Source: Prorocentrum cordatum (taxonomy: Eukaryota; Sar; Dinophyceae; Prorocentrales; Prorocentraceae). Taken from it: DNA of 64,000 nucleotides. Below, piece by piece: positions 30,031-41,002 of the stretch. The stretch spans positions 1 to 64,000 of the forward strand of contig CAUYUJ010021142.1 of assembly GCA_963575745.1 (NCBI GenBank), read 5' to 3'. Below the pieces are notes generated by a model. The model saw only the letters and a program-made list of their open reading frames with translations, had not been told where the DNA came from and made no database searches. Numbering within the stretch: position 1 is the stretch's first letter; the number at the start of each line of letters is the position of its first letter. A program made the translations under genes and the position numbers.

Positions 30031-30654
30031 CGATGCTGAATCGCAGCAGCCCTTTGGCCGCATATGGTTTAGAGCGTTTCCTCTTTCCATCCCCCTTCTT
30101 CCCCTCGGGGAGGGTTGAACTCCGCATGGATATTCATCCCCTCCCCCATCCAACTAGGAGCAAACTTGGGACTATACCCCCCCACCACCCCTGTCGAAAT
30201 ACGAAACAAAGTACGATCTGCGGCGAAATCTTCGACCATGCGCGGGCGCTCCGCGATGGCTTTGTATATTGCTGTTTGAAATAGATGGTGGAAGGGGCCC
30301 TCAGATTGCCTGGTGTGTACGGCCATACCAACGTTTTCATGTACACATGCAAACTGTCTGCGGGTGCACGTGCCGTTCACCATGATGGTCATGCCGCTGA
30401 CATTGTTCAGTGGTTTCGTCAGGGGTGGCTTGGGTGGGCCGACACGTTTCCTGGTGTGTGCTGCCAGGTGTACCGGCGCAGCTGGCGCGGGTGGAGGACA
30501 TGGCATACTTGGCGCATGCCCTCCTGGCGGGGGCCCGTGTCGGGGGGGTGGCCCCCTCCGCGCGCCTCGGGCGCGCGCGCGCGGCCGCGGCCGCGCGAAC
30601 AGCTTCGTCCAACGGGACATCGAGCTGCGAGCGAAGCGAAGCGAACTTGGCGCA

Positions 30655-30840
30655 TGTGGAGCACCTGGGGGCATCTGGCGCACCAGGCGCGCCTGGCACA
30701 TTTGGGCGGCCCCTGGGGCGCCTGGCACACCTGGAGCGCGTGGTGCCCCTCGCCAGAGTCGCGCACCTGGCGCTTGTGCTGGTTGCCAATGGCTGTCCAT
30801 CCAGTGGCGACCGCTGAGTATGCCGAGACTCGGGTGCTGC
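30655..30840 (+). repeat. Dispersed repeat, family T copy 1
   Basis: CCTGGCRCAY-type 10-bp units, then CTCGCCAGAGTCGCGCACCT, GGCTGTCCATCCA and CGACCGCTGA, matching 56,490-56,650. A family P array follows to about 31,000. Confidence 0.65.
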
Positions 30841-31170
30841 TGGTTTTGGGTCTTTTTTTGCCCAACATGGCCCCAAGAGGCCCCCAGAAAGCTCAAGATG
30901 ACCTTCAAACTATGGCTTAAATGGCCTGCAAGCTGCCTCCAAGGGGCCCCACGACTGCTCCAAGGCGGCCCCAGATGGCCACGGAGCCTCCAAACAACGC
31001 CCCCGAGAGAAAACCCGTGCGGCACATAAGGGCTTCATTGTTTTTGCCCCAGCCCTCCTGTGTTAGGTTTTCGTTTTGAATAGAGCGCTACTCGCGGATC
31101 TCCCTCCTCCTCCCCCCCCCCCTCCGTATTCCTGCATCGTGTGCGTTATCCTGCATCTTGTGCGTCCTCT

Positions 31171-31375
31171 GGGGGGCTGCCAACTGCGCAACTGTCGCCA
31201 CTTTCGTGGGCTTCTGGGAGGCAACGCAGAGTGGGCGGCCAAGCAGACCCAGCCGAGACCTCGCGGCTCCCTGGGGGGCTGCGAAGTGCGCAACCGTCGC
31301 CACTATCGTGGGCTCCTGGGAGGCATGGCGGAGTGGGGGGCCACGTAGACCCAGCCGAGACCTCCTTGCTCCCTG
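31171..31375 (+). repeat. Two tandem 102-bp units
   Basis: GGGGGGCTGC at 31,171 and 31,273, with GTCGCCACT, GTGGGCT, GGAGGCA and AGACCCAGCCGAGACCTC repeated in order. The units differ at scattered positions. Confidence 0.85.
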
Positions 31376-31544
31376 CGCACGGAGGGGTGCTGCTGCGTAC
31401 TGCGGGTCCTTCAACTGATTCGTTCGTGTTGAGCGGTCCTGGGTATAGTCGCCACATATTCAGACAGGGTTGGGTACGTCGCAGGGAAATTTGAATTCTC
31501 ACTTCTTCGCTTCCGATGGGCTTTCGAATCCTCAAGATGGTACT

Positions 31545-32200
31545 ACATGGCCCAAGAAGGCTCCAAGAGGGTCCCAAGACAGCCCCAAGAGCTGCCCAAG
31601 AGGCGACTGCTTTGGCTCCAGGGGGGCGGGGCTGATTGAGGACCCCCCCTTCTTTGAACGATGTCCTCCTAGATGGCGCCAGAGACTCCCGAGAGGGCCC
31701 CTGTGAAAGCCCCGCAGGGGGCCCACAGGCCTCCCGAAAGACGGGGCAGGGACGCTGCCAAGAGGCTCCCAGATCGACACATCCACGAGGCTGCCAAGAG
31801 GCTCCCAGATCGACACATCCACGCAGGCATGTATGTAGAGGAAAAATAACTATGCACATACACCGATTCTGGCCAGGCCCATCCTGAGCCCAGGATCGGT
31901 GCATACGCCCTCCTACCTTGGCCAGGAAGGCATATGCACCGATCCTGGGTCAAGGATTTGCCTTGCCAGGATCGGTGCATGTGCATAGTTCTCTTCGCCC
32001 GATGTATGGTTAACTCCAGGGCCTGATACCTGAGCCCAAACGGCCAGGCGCAGGAGAGGTGAGGATAAGGAGTATATATGAGGGTATTACACGGGTTCTA
32101 TTCACAAAGGACGCTGCCAAGAGGCTCCCAGATCGACACATCCACGAGGCTGCCAAGAGGCTCCCAGATCGACACATCCACGAAGGCATGTATGGTTAAC
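31545..32200 (+). repeat. Families V/P plus repeated AGGCTCCCAGATCGACACAT units
   Basis: 31,612-31,700 is family V (GAGGACCCCCCCTTCTTTGA, also at 47,655). GCCAAGAGGCTCCCAGATCG with ACACATCCACGA occurs twice at 31,755-31,830 and twice again at 32,108-32,190. Between, 31,860-31,985 holds an inverted pair of family W (GATCGGTGCATA and inverse). Confidence 0.75.
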
Positions 32201-32412
32201 TCCAGGGCCTGCCCAGGCTGATCCCAGTCTTCGGTCTGCCCTCTGCCCCCCTCTGTGGTCCGCTGCGCGCGCTCCCACACTTCCCTGGCCAAGGCGACTC
32301 GCCTCGCCCGGGCACCCTTGCTGCATGGGCTGGTGGCGATGCGCGAAGCATCGACGACTTGTACGGTCGACCGCTGGCTCCCAAGGGAGAAACACAGCGG
32401 TATAGATATAAA

Positions 32413-32552
32413 CTTTCGACGGTCCGCGCGGATTTCTTAGGTCTGCGCTGGGCCCCTCTCCCTGGCGCGCGGAGCGCGCCGGGGGCGGCGCCGGAGGCGT
32501 CACCAGGGGCCCCGGCGCCGATCCGAGAACTCCGCGCGGAGTGCCGACGGTC
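32413..32552 (+). mobile_element. TIR element, family G copy 1
   Basis: Left CTTTCGACGGTCCGCGCGGA, right near-inverse TCCGCGCGGAGTGCCGACGG. The GC-rich core CGCGCGGAGCGCGCCGGGGG is shared with copies 2 and 3. Confidence 0.75.
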
Positions 32553-32570
32553 CGTGTTCGTGCCCTCCCC

Positions 32571-32655
32571 CTCCCCCTCCTCCTCCTCCTCCTCCTCCTC
32601 CTCCTCCTCCTCCTCCTCCTCCTCCTCCTCCTCCTCCTCCTCCCCCTCCGTGCTC
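32571..32655. repeat. (TCC)n tract
   Basis: About 25 TCC triplets directly after family G copy 1. Confidence 0.95.
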
Positions 32656-32780
32656 ATGCCCTCCCTTCGTCTTCGAGCCACGCGAAGCGTCCACGATGTG
32701 TACGGTCGACACCTCTGGCTCGGCTCCTGCCGCGCCGGAGGGAGAACAAAAAAAAAAGGAAGAAAAAACACAACCGTGAC

Positions 32781-32847
32781 CCCTCGGAGGCCCGCGCGGG
32801 CCTCTGGGGTCGGCGCTGGGCGCCCCTCCCCCCCCTCCCCCCGCAAA

Positions 32848-32882
<35 letters not shown>

Positions 32883-32905
32883 CGTGTTTGTCGTCGTCCG
32901 TGTTT

Positions 32906-32946
<41 letters not shown>

Positions 32947-32959
32947 ACGTCGGCGTCGG

Positions 32960-32993
<34 letters not shown>

Positions 32994-33405
32994 ACGTCGG
33001 CGTCGGCCGTCGTCGTCGTCGTCGCCGTCAGCCGTCGGCCCTCGTCGGCCTCGGCGTTGGCCGTCGTCGGCCGTCGTCGTACGTCGGCGTCGGCCGTCGT
33101 CGTCGTCGGCGTCGGCCGTCGTCGGCCTCGGCGTGCGGGGCCTGCCAGGGGCGCGCCGCGGGCCCCATCGCCGACCCCGGAGGCCCGCGCGGGCCTCCGA
33201 GGGGTCACGCCGAGGCCGACGACGACGACGACGACGACGACAAACACGGACGACGACAAACACGAACGACGACAAACACGGACGACGACCGACGACGACG
33301 GCCGACGGCCGACGGCGACGACGACGACGACGACGACGCTTTGCGGGGGGGGGGGAGGGGGCGCCCAGCGCCGACCCCAGAGGCCCGCGCGGGCCTCCAG
33401 ACGAC
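32781..33405. repeat. GTC/GAC inverted repeat of about 620 bp
   Basis: The left part is built of GTC and GTCGGC triplets, the right part of GAC and GCCGAC. Both outer ends carry the same GC-rich phrase inverted (GGGGTCGGCGCTGGGCGCCC and its complement), and the 16-bp palindrome AGGCCCGCGCGGGCCT occurs at both ends and the centre (about 33,180-33,195). A single strand could form a very long stem. Confidence 0.88.
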
Positions 33406-33464
33406 GAGTCCGGGACCGAGGCGGGGGCTGCTGAGTGGTGCCCCTGGGCCCGGGCGCCCCCCCG

Positions 33465-33560
33465 CCTCCTCCTCCTCCTCCTCCTCCTCCGTCTCCTCCT
33501 CCGTCTCCTCCTCCTCCTCCTCCTCCTCCTCCTCCTCCTCGTCCTCCTCCTAATCCTCTT
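33465..33560. repeat. (TCC)n tract with GTC interruptions
   Basis: TCC triplets from about 33,470 to 33,552. Confidence 0.95.
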
Positions 33561-33594
33561 TTCGCTCCATCTTGGAGCCCCCTGGGGCCGCCTG

Positions 33595-33805
33595 GGGATA
33601 TGTCGACCCCTATCCCAGGCTTCGTGGGGTTTCCGAATGGACCAGAAATTTGGGGCCTAACCCTGGGATATACGATGGGGGTGTGTCCATTCTCGATAAG
33701 GGGTGCGTCCGAATAGCCCCCTTGGGGTGTGTCCCAGGGTTTTCCCATTCTTCTGAGCGGCCAAACTTTTCGGGCGAAACTCGGGGATTGGGGGAGAAAC
33801 ATCGC
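33595..33805 (+). repeat. Family I copy 2
   Basis: About 210 bp matching 10,262-10,480 through GGATATGTCGACCCCTATCC, ATATACGATGGGGG and CTTCTGAGCGGCC. Confidence 0.75.
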
Positions 33806-33984
33806 CCGCGAATCTTGGAGCCCCCTGCGGGGCCGCCTGGGCCTCGTGGGGGGTGCTCCGGAGCCCGCACAGGGCCTCCTCGGAGATCCTGGGGCAGCCT
33901 GGGCCAAGGGCACCTCCAGCAGCACCCGTCGGAGCATCGCTTCGCCGATCCCTCCCAGAAGGCTGCGGAGCGGCGTAGACATGA

Positions 33985-34120
33985 GCTTTCGGAGGTCCGA
34001 GGTCCTTGCGGATTTCCCGGATCCGCGGTGGGCCCCCCTCCCTGCCACGCGGAGCGCGCCGTGGGCGGCGCCGCCAGCAGGGACCAGCGCAGATCCCAGA
34101 AATCCTGGCGGACCTCCGAA
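33985..34120 (+). mobile_element. TIR element, family G copy 2
   Basis: Left CTTTCGGAGGTCCGAGG, right inverse GCGGACCTCCGAAA. Core CACGCGGAGCGCGCCGTGGG. The right end nearly touches family F copy 3. Confidence 0.72.
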
Positions 34121-34138
34121 ATCCTGGCAGATCCAGGA

Positions 34139-34338
34139 TTGGCGGCGAGCGCGGGGGGTAAGTGAGAAGGAGCGGGCCTCCTCAGAAGGCTCGGAAGTGC
34201 CCCGGCCTTCTCAAAGTTTTCTAAGCCTTCCCCAAAGAAACAAGAAACCGCTCAGAAGGCGCGCGGGGGTTCCGAGAAGTCCAGCCGCCTTCTGAGAAGG
34301 CCTTCTCCTTCTCACTTTCCCCCCCCGCTCGCCGCCGA
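34139..34338 (+). mobile_element. TIR element, family F copy 3
   Basis: 200 bp from TTGGCGGCGAGCGCGGGG to the inverse GCTCGCCGCCGA, with internal CTTCTGAGAAGG hairpins. Confidence 0.82.
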
Positions 34339-34539
34339 CAAGGACCCTGCCGTTCCTTGCTCTTCGAGTCCTGGCCCCGTCCGAGGCGTGCCTGTGCCAG
34401 TCTCCGTTTTCTGGCGCTCAGGCCACGCGCAGGTCCCTCAGCTTGTCCATCATCCGATTCGAGGCTGCCCTCGGGTCGGGGGGCCGCTCGGCGCATCACC
34501 CCTCCCCCACGTCCTCGTGCTCGTCCTCCCTCCTCCGTT

Positions 34540-34650
34540 TTCCCGCCTCCTCCTCCTCCTCCTCCTCGTCCTCCTCCCCCTCCCCCTCCTCCTCCTCCTC
34601 CTCCTCCTCCCCCTCCCCCTCCTCCTCCTCCTCCTCCTCCTCCTCTTCCA
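34540..34650. repeat. TCC tract left of family J copy 2
   Basis: TCC with CCCCCTCC interruptions, same strand polarity relative to J as at copies 1 and 4. Confidence 0.95.
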
Positions 34651-34655
34651 GTTCT

Positions 34656-35872
34656 TTTCGCTGCAAATAACTCTTCCCTGTCGCACCCCGAGACGTGTCG
34701 CTAAGGCGGGCTGGGCACTTCGCCCGAGAAGTCCTCACCCTTCAGGATCATGACGCCTCAAAGCTTGCAACAGCATCACAGATGGAAGGCGAAACCTTTC
34801 TTCCAGAATGTTGATCTCGCCTTAGCGCAGCGCACATTCTTCCAAAAAATTTGCACCAGCTTCACGGATTGTGGGCGGTCCCTTTCCAAAAGAAGGCTGA
34901 CGCCTGAGAGCCACGCACGCAGCCTTTCAACGCTGCCGCAGCCTCACGGGTGGAATGCGGTCGCTCTCAAGATGTGGGCCTCGCCCCGGCGCCGAGCACG
35001 CTCGTCTTGCGAGGCTGCACCAGCTTCGCCGTGTGGAGGGCGGGCCATTTTCAAACCGCGGCCCTCGCCCTGGCTCCGCGCACCCTCGCCCGATGAAGTT
35101 TTTGCGCCGGCTTCACGGGTGGAGGCCAGCTCCTCTTGAGCGTGTGGCTCTCGCCCTCGCGCCGCGCACGCTCGTGAAGGGGCTCCAGGACACACAAATA
35201 AATACACACAAACAAAACTATTCCCCATATTTTCCCATATTTTCTGGGTTTCTGTCTTCCCCCCCACTTCCCATATTTTCCCATATTTTCTGGAAAATCG
35301 AAGATTAATTGTGTCTGTGTGTTTTTTCCTCTCCTGAGCTCGTCTGACACGGCTGCGACACGTCCACGGATGGAGGGCGGGCCCTTCTCGACATGTGGCT
35401 CTCGCCCTCGCGCCGCGTGCGTTCGTCTTAAGCGTTTGCCGCAGCTTCACAGCTGCAGGGCGGGCTGCTTTCCAACACGCCTTTCTCGCCCTGGCGCCGC
35501 GCACGTTCTCCTGAGAACGTTTGCGACAATTTCACGGATGGAAGACGGGCCCTTTTTTAAGATGTAGCTCTCGCCCTAACGCCGCGCACATCCGCCTTAA
35601 AACATTTCTAACTAATTAACGGGTTCTTGCGGTTGACGTCCCAGAAATGGTGTTCCGGCACGATTTAGGATTGTCAGGGCGCAACGGTCACTCTGATTCG
35701 CGGTGTTCCAATCCCAAGAATTGTGTTCCAGCACGATGAAAGATCGCCAAAACGCAACCGTGAAGTTGACTCGCGATATTGAAATCCAAAGAGTGGCATT
35801 GGGCACGACTGAGGACTCTCAGACGGTTGTCTTCCAACGGGGCACTTCCAAAGGGCTTATTGCAACATCGTT
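34656..35872 (+). repeat. Composite satellite element, family J copy 2
   Basis: Lead with CTTCCCTGTCGCACCCCGAG; eight or more units with TCTCGCC..GCGCCGCGCAC and CACGGATGGAGGGCGG; then units with TTGTCAGGGCGCAACGGTCA; end with CTTCCAACGGGGCACTTCC and GGGCTTATTGCAACATCG. A family D element is inserted in the first array. Confidence 0.82.
35176..35337 (+). mobile_element. Family D element copy 2, inserted in the J satellite
   Basis: 162 bp from GAAGGGGCTCCAGGACACAC to CTCTCCTGA. Identical GCTCGT at 35,170-35,175 and 35,338-35,343. Neighbouring J units show what the site was before insertion (GCGCACGCTCGTCTTG), giving good support for the ends and a 6-bp target duplication. Confidence 0.88.
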
Positions 35873-36068
35873 GATGTGCTCCCCCGTCCTCCCTCCCCCC
35901 CTCCCCCCAGCCCAGCCTGATGTCGAGGGGCACCGGGAGAAAACACAAGTCGTTGAGGTGCAGCGCCCTGAGGAACCGCTGGAGGCGGCGGACTTCCCAC
36001 GGCGTCGCAGCACGCACCGCCTGCGGCGTTGCCGTCTTTGCCGTCACGGCCGTCGTCACTGTCGCCGC

Positions 36069-36335
<267 letters not shown>

Positions 36336-36489
36336 GAAAACGAGGATACGGGAAGTTGAGGGGATGATGAGGAGGCCCGAGGTGGGGGAGGAGAAGGAGG
36401 AGGAGGCAGAGGAATGAGGATGCCATGACCCTCTCAGAAAACTTACGTACCTAGAAGGCCCAATGCCCCCCCCCACACAGGCAATGGGA

Positions 36490-36620
36490 TTTCCTCCTCC
36501 TCCTCCTTCTCCTTCGACCTCCTTTTGTTCCTCCTCGTCCACCTGCTTCTCCCTGGACCTCCTCCTCCTCCTCCTGCTTCTCCTCCTCCACCACCTCCTC
36601 CTCCTCTTACTCCTCCTCTG
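36490..36620. repeat. Pyrimidine-rich CTCCTC DNA
   Basis: CTCCTCCTC with TTC and ACC interruptions. From 36,621 to 37,127 I see nothing recognisable. Confidence 0.85.
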
Positions 36621-37127
36621 ACGATGGCGGACGAAACGAGAGAGTTCGCGCGCCAGCCTAGAACGTAAGGTTTTAGTGTGAGGTGCCTGGGGAGGGGGAG
36701 GGCCATCCGTCTCTCTTCCTTCTGTCCTCCCCCTCCTCCGCGGCCCACTTGTTTCAGAAGCACATTCCAGGAATCATTCCGAACATCCCGAAAAGTATCG
36801 AAACAATGTCTGCCCGACACGCCGGTGAAGCGCCGAACGGATGTCGCCTCCCAGGGCCCGACACATAAAAACCGCCCAATCTCGATGTTCTCTCTTGGCG
36901 CTCGGAATTAATTCTGTTGGTCAAGGCCCAATTATCCATTGTTCGGAAGAAGTAGGTAGGAACATGAAGTAAGCAGGCGTTGAAAAGAGATTGGCTTCCA
37001 TCCGCCCCCTTTGGAGGACGGAAAAGATGAAGCCACTCGATCATTGAAGCAGGAAGGCGCTCAAAGTAGATTGGAATCTGGAAATCCACAAATACTTCCT
37101 TCAGCGACCGATGGGCAGGTTGGAACA

Positions 37128-37350
37128 TCATACGCCTCGACGGCGATCACGACCGACCGCCCGACGGGCCGACCGACCGACGCGGACCGCCTCGGCCTCC
37201 GCCGCAGCGGGCGGCGCGGCCGCCACGTCCTCGCGCCACTCCTCGAGGGCGCGTAGCGCCTCCTCGCCGAGGCCCAGCTCGGCGACCCTCCCGCGCATGG
37301 TGCCCAGCAGCGCCTTCTTCGGAGTGGCGCAGTCGGCGCCGCCGCCCTCG
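37128..37350 (-). CDS. Possible exon fragment (unrecognised)
   Basis: The C-terminal 70 or so codons of a 202-codon minus-strand frame have normal-looking protein composition: CATPKKALLGTMRGRVAELG, then LGEEALRALEEWREDV and an Ala/Glu-rich tail. The rest is poly-Asp from the adjoining GTC/GTG array and a family G element, so a real start cannot be placed. It may be a gene fragment brought in with the repeats. Not recognised. Confidence 0.25.
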
Positions 37351-37360
37351 CCGTCGCCGT

Positions 37361-37565
37361 CGTGAACGTCGTCGTGGTCGTCGTCGTGGTCGTCGTCGTG
37401 GTCGTCGTCGTGGTCGTCGTCGTCGTCGTCGCCGCCGCCGTCGTCGTCGTCGTGGTCGTCGTCGTGGTCGTCGTCTACATCGTCGTCGAGGTCGTCGTCG
37501 TCGTGGTCGTCGTCGTGGTCGTCGTCTACATCGTCGTCGAGGTCGTCGTCGTCGTCGTCGTAGCC
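37361..37565. repeat. GTC/GTG array with duplicated GTCTACATCGTCGTCGAGG
   Basis: CGTCGTGGTCGTCGT units of 9-15 bp with a 60-bp higher-order duplication marked by CTACATCGTCGTCGAGG at about 37,472 and 37,526. Confidence 0.9.
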
Positions 37566-37602
37566 GCCGTCGTCTGGAGGAAAAGCCCGCCACGAACCGA
37601 AC

Positions 37603-37743
37603 CTTTCGGAACCTCGCGCGGACTTCTTGGAACGGCTCTGGGCCTCCTCCCTGGCGCGCGGAGCACGCCACGGGCGGCGCCAGAGGCGCCGCCAGGGGGG
37701 TCCCAGGCGCGGATCCAAGAAATCCGCGCGGCCCACCGAAAGT
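37603..37743 (+). mobile_element. TIR element, family G copy 3
   Basis: Left CTTTCGGAACCTCGCGCGGA, right inverse ATCCGCGCGGCCCACCGAAA, core CGCGCGGAGCACGCCACGGG. A T-rich tract lies 12 bp beyond. Confidence 0.78.
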
Positions 37744-37754
37744 CTATTATTATG

Positions 37755-37801
37755 TTTTTTTTTTTTTTTTGTTGATTTTTTTTTTTTGTTTTTTTGTTTT
37801 C
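37755..37801. repeat. T-rich tract
   Basis: T17 and similar runs broken by GTTGA and G. It could be a remnant poly-A of a minus-strand retroposon; no target duplication was identified. From 37,802 to about 38,560 only short repeats shared with 50,025-50,110 (GGTTCGTGTCGTGCG) are seen. Confidence 0.75.
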
Positions 37802-38559
37802 GATCGTTTCACGTGAAGCACCGCTGACGGCACCACCACCACCGCATTTTGCTTTTCCGGTACTTCGCCTCGGGTTCCTGTGCAAGGCGCTCCTTTGCAT
37901 GCACATCGCCTTCGGCACCGCCTGATTCCGGGGCTTTGCCCTCTCTTGGCCTTGACATGAGGCCCTTCCTTCTGCCTACCCCACTCTGTCAATTAAAGCT
38001 GTGCGCGGCCCGCTTAGCTTCGACCGGAAGAGTCTCGCTCTCGACCCGCGGATCAAAACAAGTTGTTTTCGATCGTCGCCGCCGCCGTCCATGTGATCGT
38101 CGTCATCGTCGTGATCGTTATCGTCGTTGTGATCGTCGCCGGCGGAGAGAGGGGGGGGGGCATGGCAAGTAGGATGCCACGTGCTGTCTGGTCAGAGGTT
38201 AGGGTGGTGAGGCCGAAGAGGAACGGAGCCCCCCGACCAGGAAGTCGGCTTCGGTTCGTGTCGTGCGTGACGAACGTGCGAGGCGAAACTGCGTGAGTTC
38301 AGTGATTCGGATGAAAAAGGTCCCTAATCCTTAGCGAGTGGACCTGGTAAGGAGTGTTTTCTCCAGATGTATTGGGGCAAACCGCCGAGACTTATTATCC
38401 CAAATGCAAGGACGGGACCTCAGTGAGGCCACGTCTTCACTGTGTTATTAGGATTAAAGGTTTTTGTATCCTCGATGATTTAGGCCCAAACCGACATGAG
38501 TCGCTTCCTGGGGCGTGCCCTGGGTTGTCCCACGGTTGTCATGTGGTTGTACGGGGCGT

Positions 38560-39500
38560 GCCGAGGCTTCACCCGTGGTTGTGGTTCTCGCCTTAGCGCC
38601 GCGCACATGCGGCATTTGATGAATGGAGGTAAATGCTTTTCAACCTGTAGCTCTCGCCATAGGGCCGAGCGCATGCGCCTGAAAAGTGTGCTGCAGCTTC
38701 AAGGATGGAGGGGGGGTCCTTTTCAAAATGTGGCTCTCGTCTTAGCGCCGCGCGCATTCGTCCTCAAAATTTGCTAGAGCTTGACGGGTGGAGGGCGGTT
38801 CCTTTTCAAAATATGGCTCTCGCCTCAGCGCCACGCACATTCGTCTTAACAACTTCAAATGCTTCCGCGGATGGAGGGCAGGTCCTTTTTGAGGGTTCTT
38901 GCTTCAGCGCCGCGCACATTCGTCTTGAAAGTTGGCAGCTGTTTCAAGACTGGAGGGCGGTTCCTTTTCATAATGTCGCTCTCACCCCAGCGCCGCGCAT
39001 ATTCGTCCTAACATGTTGCAACAATTTCAACGATTCGGATGATGTTCCCGGAGTGGTGTTCTTGGACGAGTTAGGGTTGTCAGGACGCAGCCGTCACGTT
39101 GATTCCCTGTGTTGAAGTCCCAGGAATGGTGTTCTGGCGCGATCTAAAATTGTCAAGACACAAACATCACGTTGATCCGCGGAGTTGAGATCCGAAGGTA
39201 GCGTTTGGCACGAAAAAGATTCTCAAACGGTTATCTTCTAGTATACCACTTTCCGCAATCAAAGCGATTTCTTGCAGGGACCTATGCAGAGGAGACTTGG
39301 AGGTGAGCGTTTGGCTCCAGACATCTGCTTAGTGCGACTGTTTGCAAGAATACAGCCTCTGGGGGAGACTCCACCCGCTCGAAACAGGCGCCAAAAAACA
39401 GCCAAGATCTACTCCAGAGGGGGGGAGGGGGGTTTTGGGGCCCGCGCCGATCGGCAAAACAAGGAATAAGAACACGATCGCGAGGGAGGGCTTATTGCAA
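38560..39500 (+). repeat. Composite satellite element, family J copy 3
   Basis: Six units with GGCTCTCGCCTTAGCGCCGC..CACATTCGTC and GATGGAGGGCGGTTCCTTTTC, then units with TTGTCAGGACGCAGCCGTCA, then the end with CTATGCAGAGGAGACTTGGA. Unlike the other copies, no triplet tract flanks it. Confidence 0.8.
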
Positions 39501-39607
39501 CATCGTTGGTGAGTCATCGCTTGATGGGGGCAGGGAAGACGAGGAGGGGTTAGGGAAAGGCCGTATCCTCCTCTCCTCCCCCTTGTCCTTCCTTCCTCGC
39601 CGTCACC

Positions 39608-39780
39608 GCTGGGTTAACAGAAAAGGTACCCATACTTACCGCTACTCTCCGACCTCTCTCCAGGTGCGATCTGGCCAGACTCCCGACGCGAATCCAGCCC
39701 GTGGCGACGAGGGCTTGCCAGGAGGCCCAAGAAGGCGATAAACGAGGCAAGGGTAATGGTATCGGTACCTTTTCCTCCTC
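39608..39780 (+). mobile_element. TIR element, family X copy 1
   Basis: AGAAAAGGTACCCATACTTA at the left is the inverse of GGTATCGGTACCTTTTCC at the right. The middle has GCGAATCCAGCCCGTGGCGA. Other copies: 55,360-55,590 and 62,787-62,907. Confidence 0.78.
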
Positions 39781-39795
39781 CCCCCCAACCCCGAC

Positions 39796-39951
39796 GTCGT
39801 GATTTTCTCATGACGTGGACCACCAGAGGTCTGGACCCCTTCCTGGGGACCAGCTTTTCATCCTGAGCCGTTTGTTGACTGCCCCGAGGCCCGGTGAGGG
39901 CCCCCAGAGGCAGAGACTAGCAAAAAACCTCCCGTCGTGATTTTTCACGAC
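39796..39951 (+). mobile_element. Family B element copy 5, hairpin at each end
   Basis: Left hairpin GTCGTGATTTTCTCATGAC (39,796-39,814), right hairpin GTCGTGATTTTTCACGAC (39,934-39,951), core ATCCTGAGCCG..TTGACTGCCCCG. A family P-like array in the opposite orientation follows (39,960-40,130). Confidence 0.8.
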
Positions 39952-40192
39952 GCGAGCATGTCTGGCCTTGCGGGCCTCTTGGGCCGTTTTAGGGTCCTCC
40001 TGGGCCCTCTCTGGGCCCTGTTCGGGGTCTCTCGGGGGCAATCTGGGGGCCTCTCGGGGCCTCATTTGGGCCTCATTTGGCTTTTTGGGGGCCTGCTGGC
40101 GGTCTCGGGCGTCATCTTGGGGCGGAAAACTTCGAAAAAGAATTTCCTTTCGCCGTCGCCCACCTCGCGGGCGCCGCCCCCGCGAGATCGGG

Positions 40193-40320
40193 GATCTACT
40201 GACCCGGGCCAATGCAAATCTGGGTCAGTCGGGCCTTGCAAGATCCTGCAGGAACCTGCAGGATCTCAGCCAGGCCTTGCAAGATCCTGCAGAATCGCGC
40301 CCTTGGCTCTGCAGACATCT
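40193..40320 (+). repeat. Family M copy 2
   Basis: TGACCCGGGCCAATGCAAAT and two CCTTGCAAGATCCTGCAG words, as at 5.2 kb. Confidence 0.62.
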
Positions 40321-40342
40321 GGCCGCTCCCCTTTCCTTTTTT

Positions 40343-40500
40343 CTGATGCGTGGGCCCCCGGAGGGCCCTGGAGGTCTGGCCCAGTTTTTCGTCTTGAGTA
40401 TTTGCCTGACGGTCCTGAGCCCGGGCGAGGGCCCCGTGGAGGCCGAAAACAGCCCCACCCCCCCCCCCGCTCCAATTCTCTTGGAGCGTCGGATCTCTGG
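40343..40500 (+). mobile_element. Family B element copy 6 (alternative hairpin)
   Basis: Starts TGATGCGTGGGCCCCCGG, core TCTTGAG..CCTGACGGTCCTGAG, GGCCGAAAACAGCC, ending with hairpin GCTCCAATTCTCTTGGAGC (40,469-40,487). The hairpin stem differs in sequence from copies 4 and 5 but occupies the same position. Confidence 0.78.
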
Positions 40501-40605
40501 GCCGTTTGCACTGACCCCTGGCCCCTGCACTGACCCTTTGCACTGACCACTGGTCGGTCTCTCTCGTCGGATCTCTGGGCTCCCGTCTCGAGTGATTTGG
40601 ACACC

Positions 40606-40783
40606 CGAAATGGGTACCGAAAGAATGGGTACAAACCAACAGCGGCCGCTGTTGGACAGGCGGCCTTCTGTCTCGAATGGACACAGGCCGCGGCGGCGCG
40701 GACAGCGAGCCCTGCTCAAAATGAACAGGAACTGCTGTTGGGCGTTGTACCCATTCTTTCGGTGCCCATGTCGGGCGTCCAGA
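40606..40783 (+). mobile_element. TIR element, family N copy 1
   Basis: 178 bp. TTTGGACACCCGAAATGGGT and ACCGAAAGAATGGGTACAA are inverted at the right (TTGTACCCATTCTTTCGGT, GGGCGTCCAGA), nearly 40 bp of TIR. AGTGA flanks both ends (40,601-40,605; 40,784-40,788). Confidence 0.85.
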
Positions 40784-40788
40784 AGTGA

Positions 40789-41002
40789 GGGGCAACGATA
40801 GAGGGGGACCGGCATAGGGAGGGGGGAACGCCGACCTGGAATCGGCGATGCATCGCCGACAGATCGGCGAGAGGCCCCCGATAGCAAGTACCCACGCCCG
40901 TGGGCGGGGTGGGGCTATCAGGCCCCCGTTGTTGGCGATGAGAAGAGACGATTGGGTGTCGAATCACCCCTCCCTATGCCTATTGCCCCCCCTACCGTCT
41001 CT
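40789..41002. mobile_element. TIR element between the two family N copies
   Basis: GGGGCAACGATAGAGGGGGA and GGCATAGGGAGGGG at the left invert to CCCCTCCCTATGCCTATTGC at the right. Two shorter internal palindromes (TCGGCGATGCATCGCCGA; GTACCCACGCCCGTGGGC). Confidence 0.72.

Noticed and set aside
37755-37801. Telomere or functional poly-A signal
   Set aside because: There is no TTTAGGG-type repeat; the tract is irregular T-rich with no target duplication or adjacent coding remnant.
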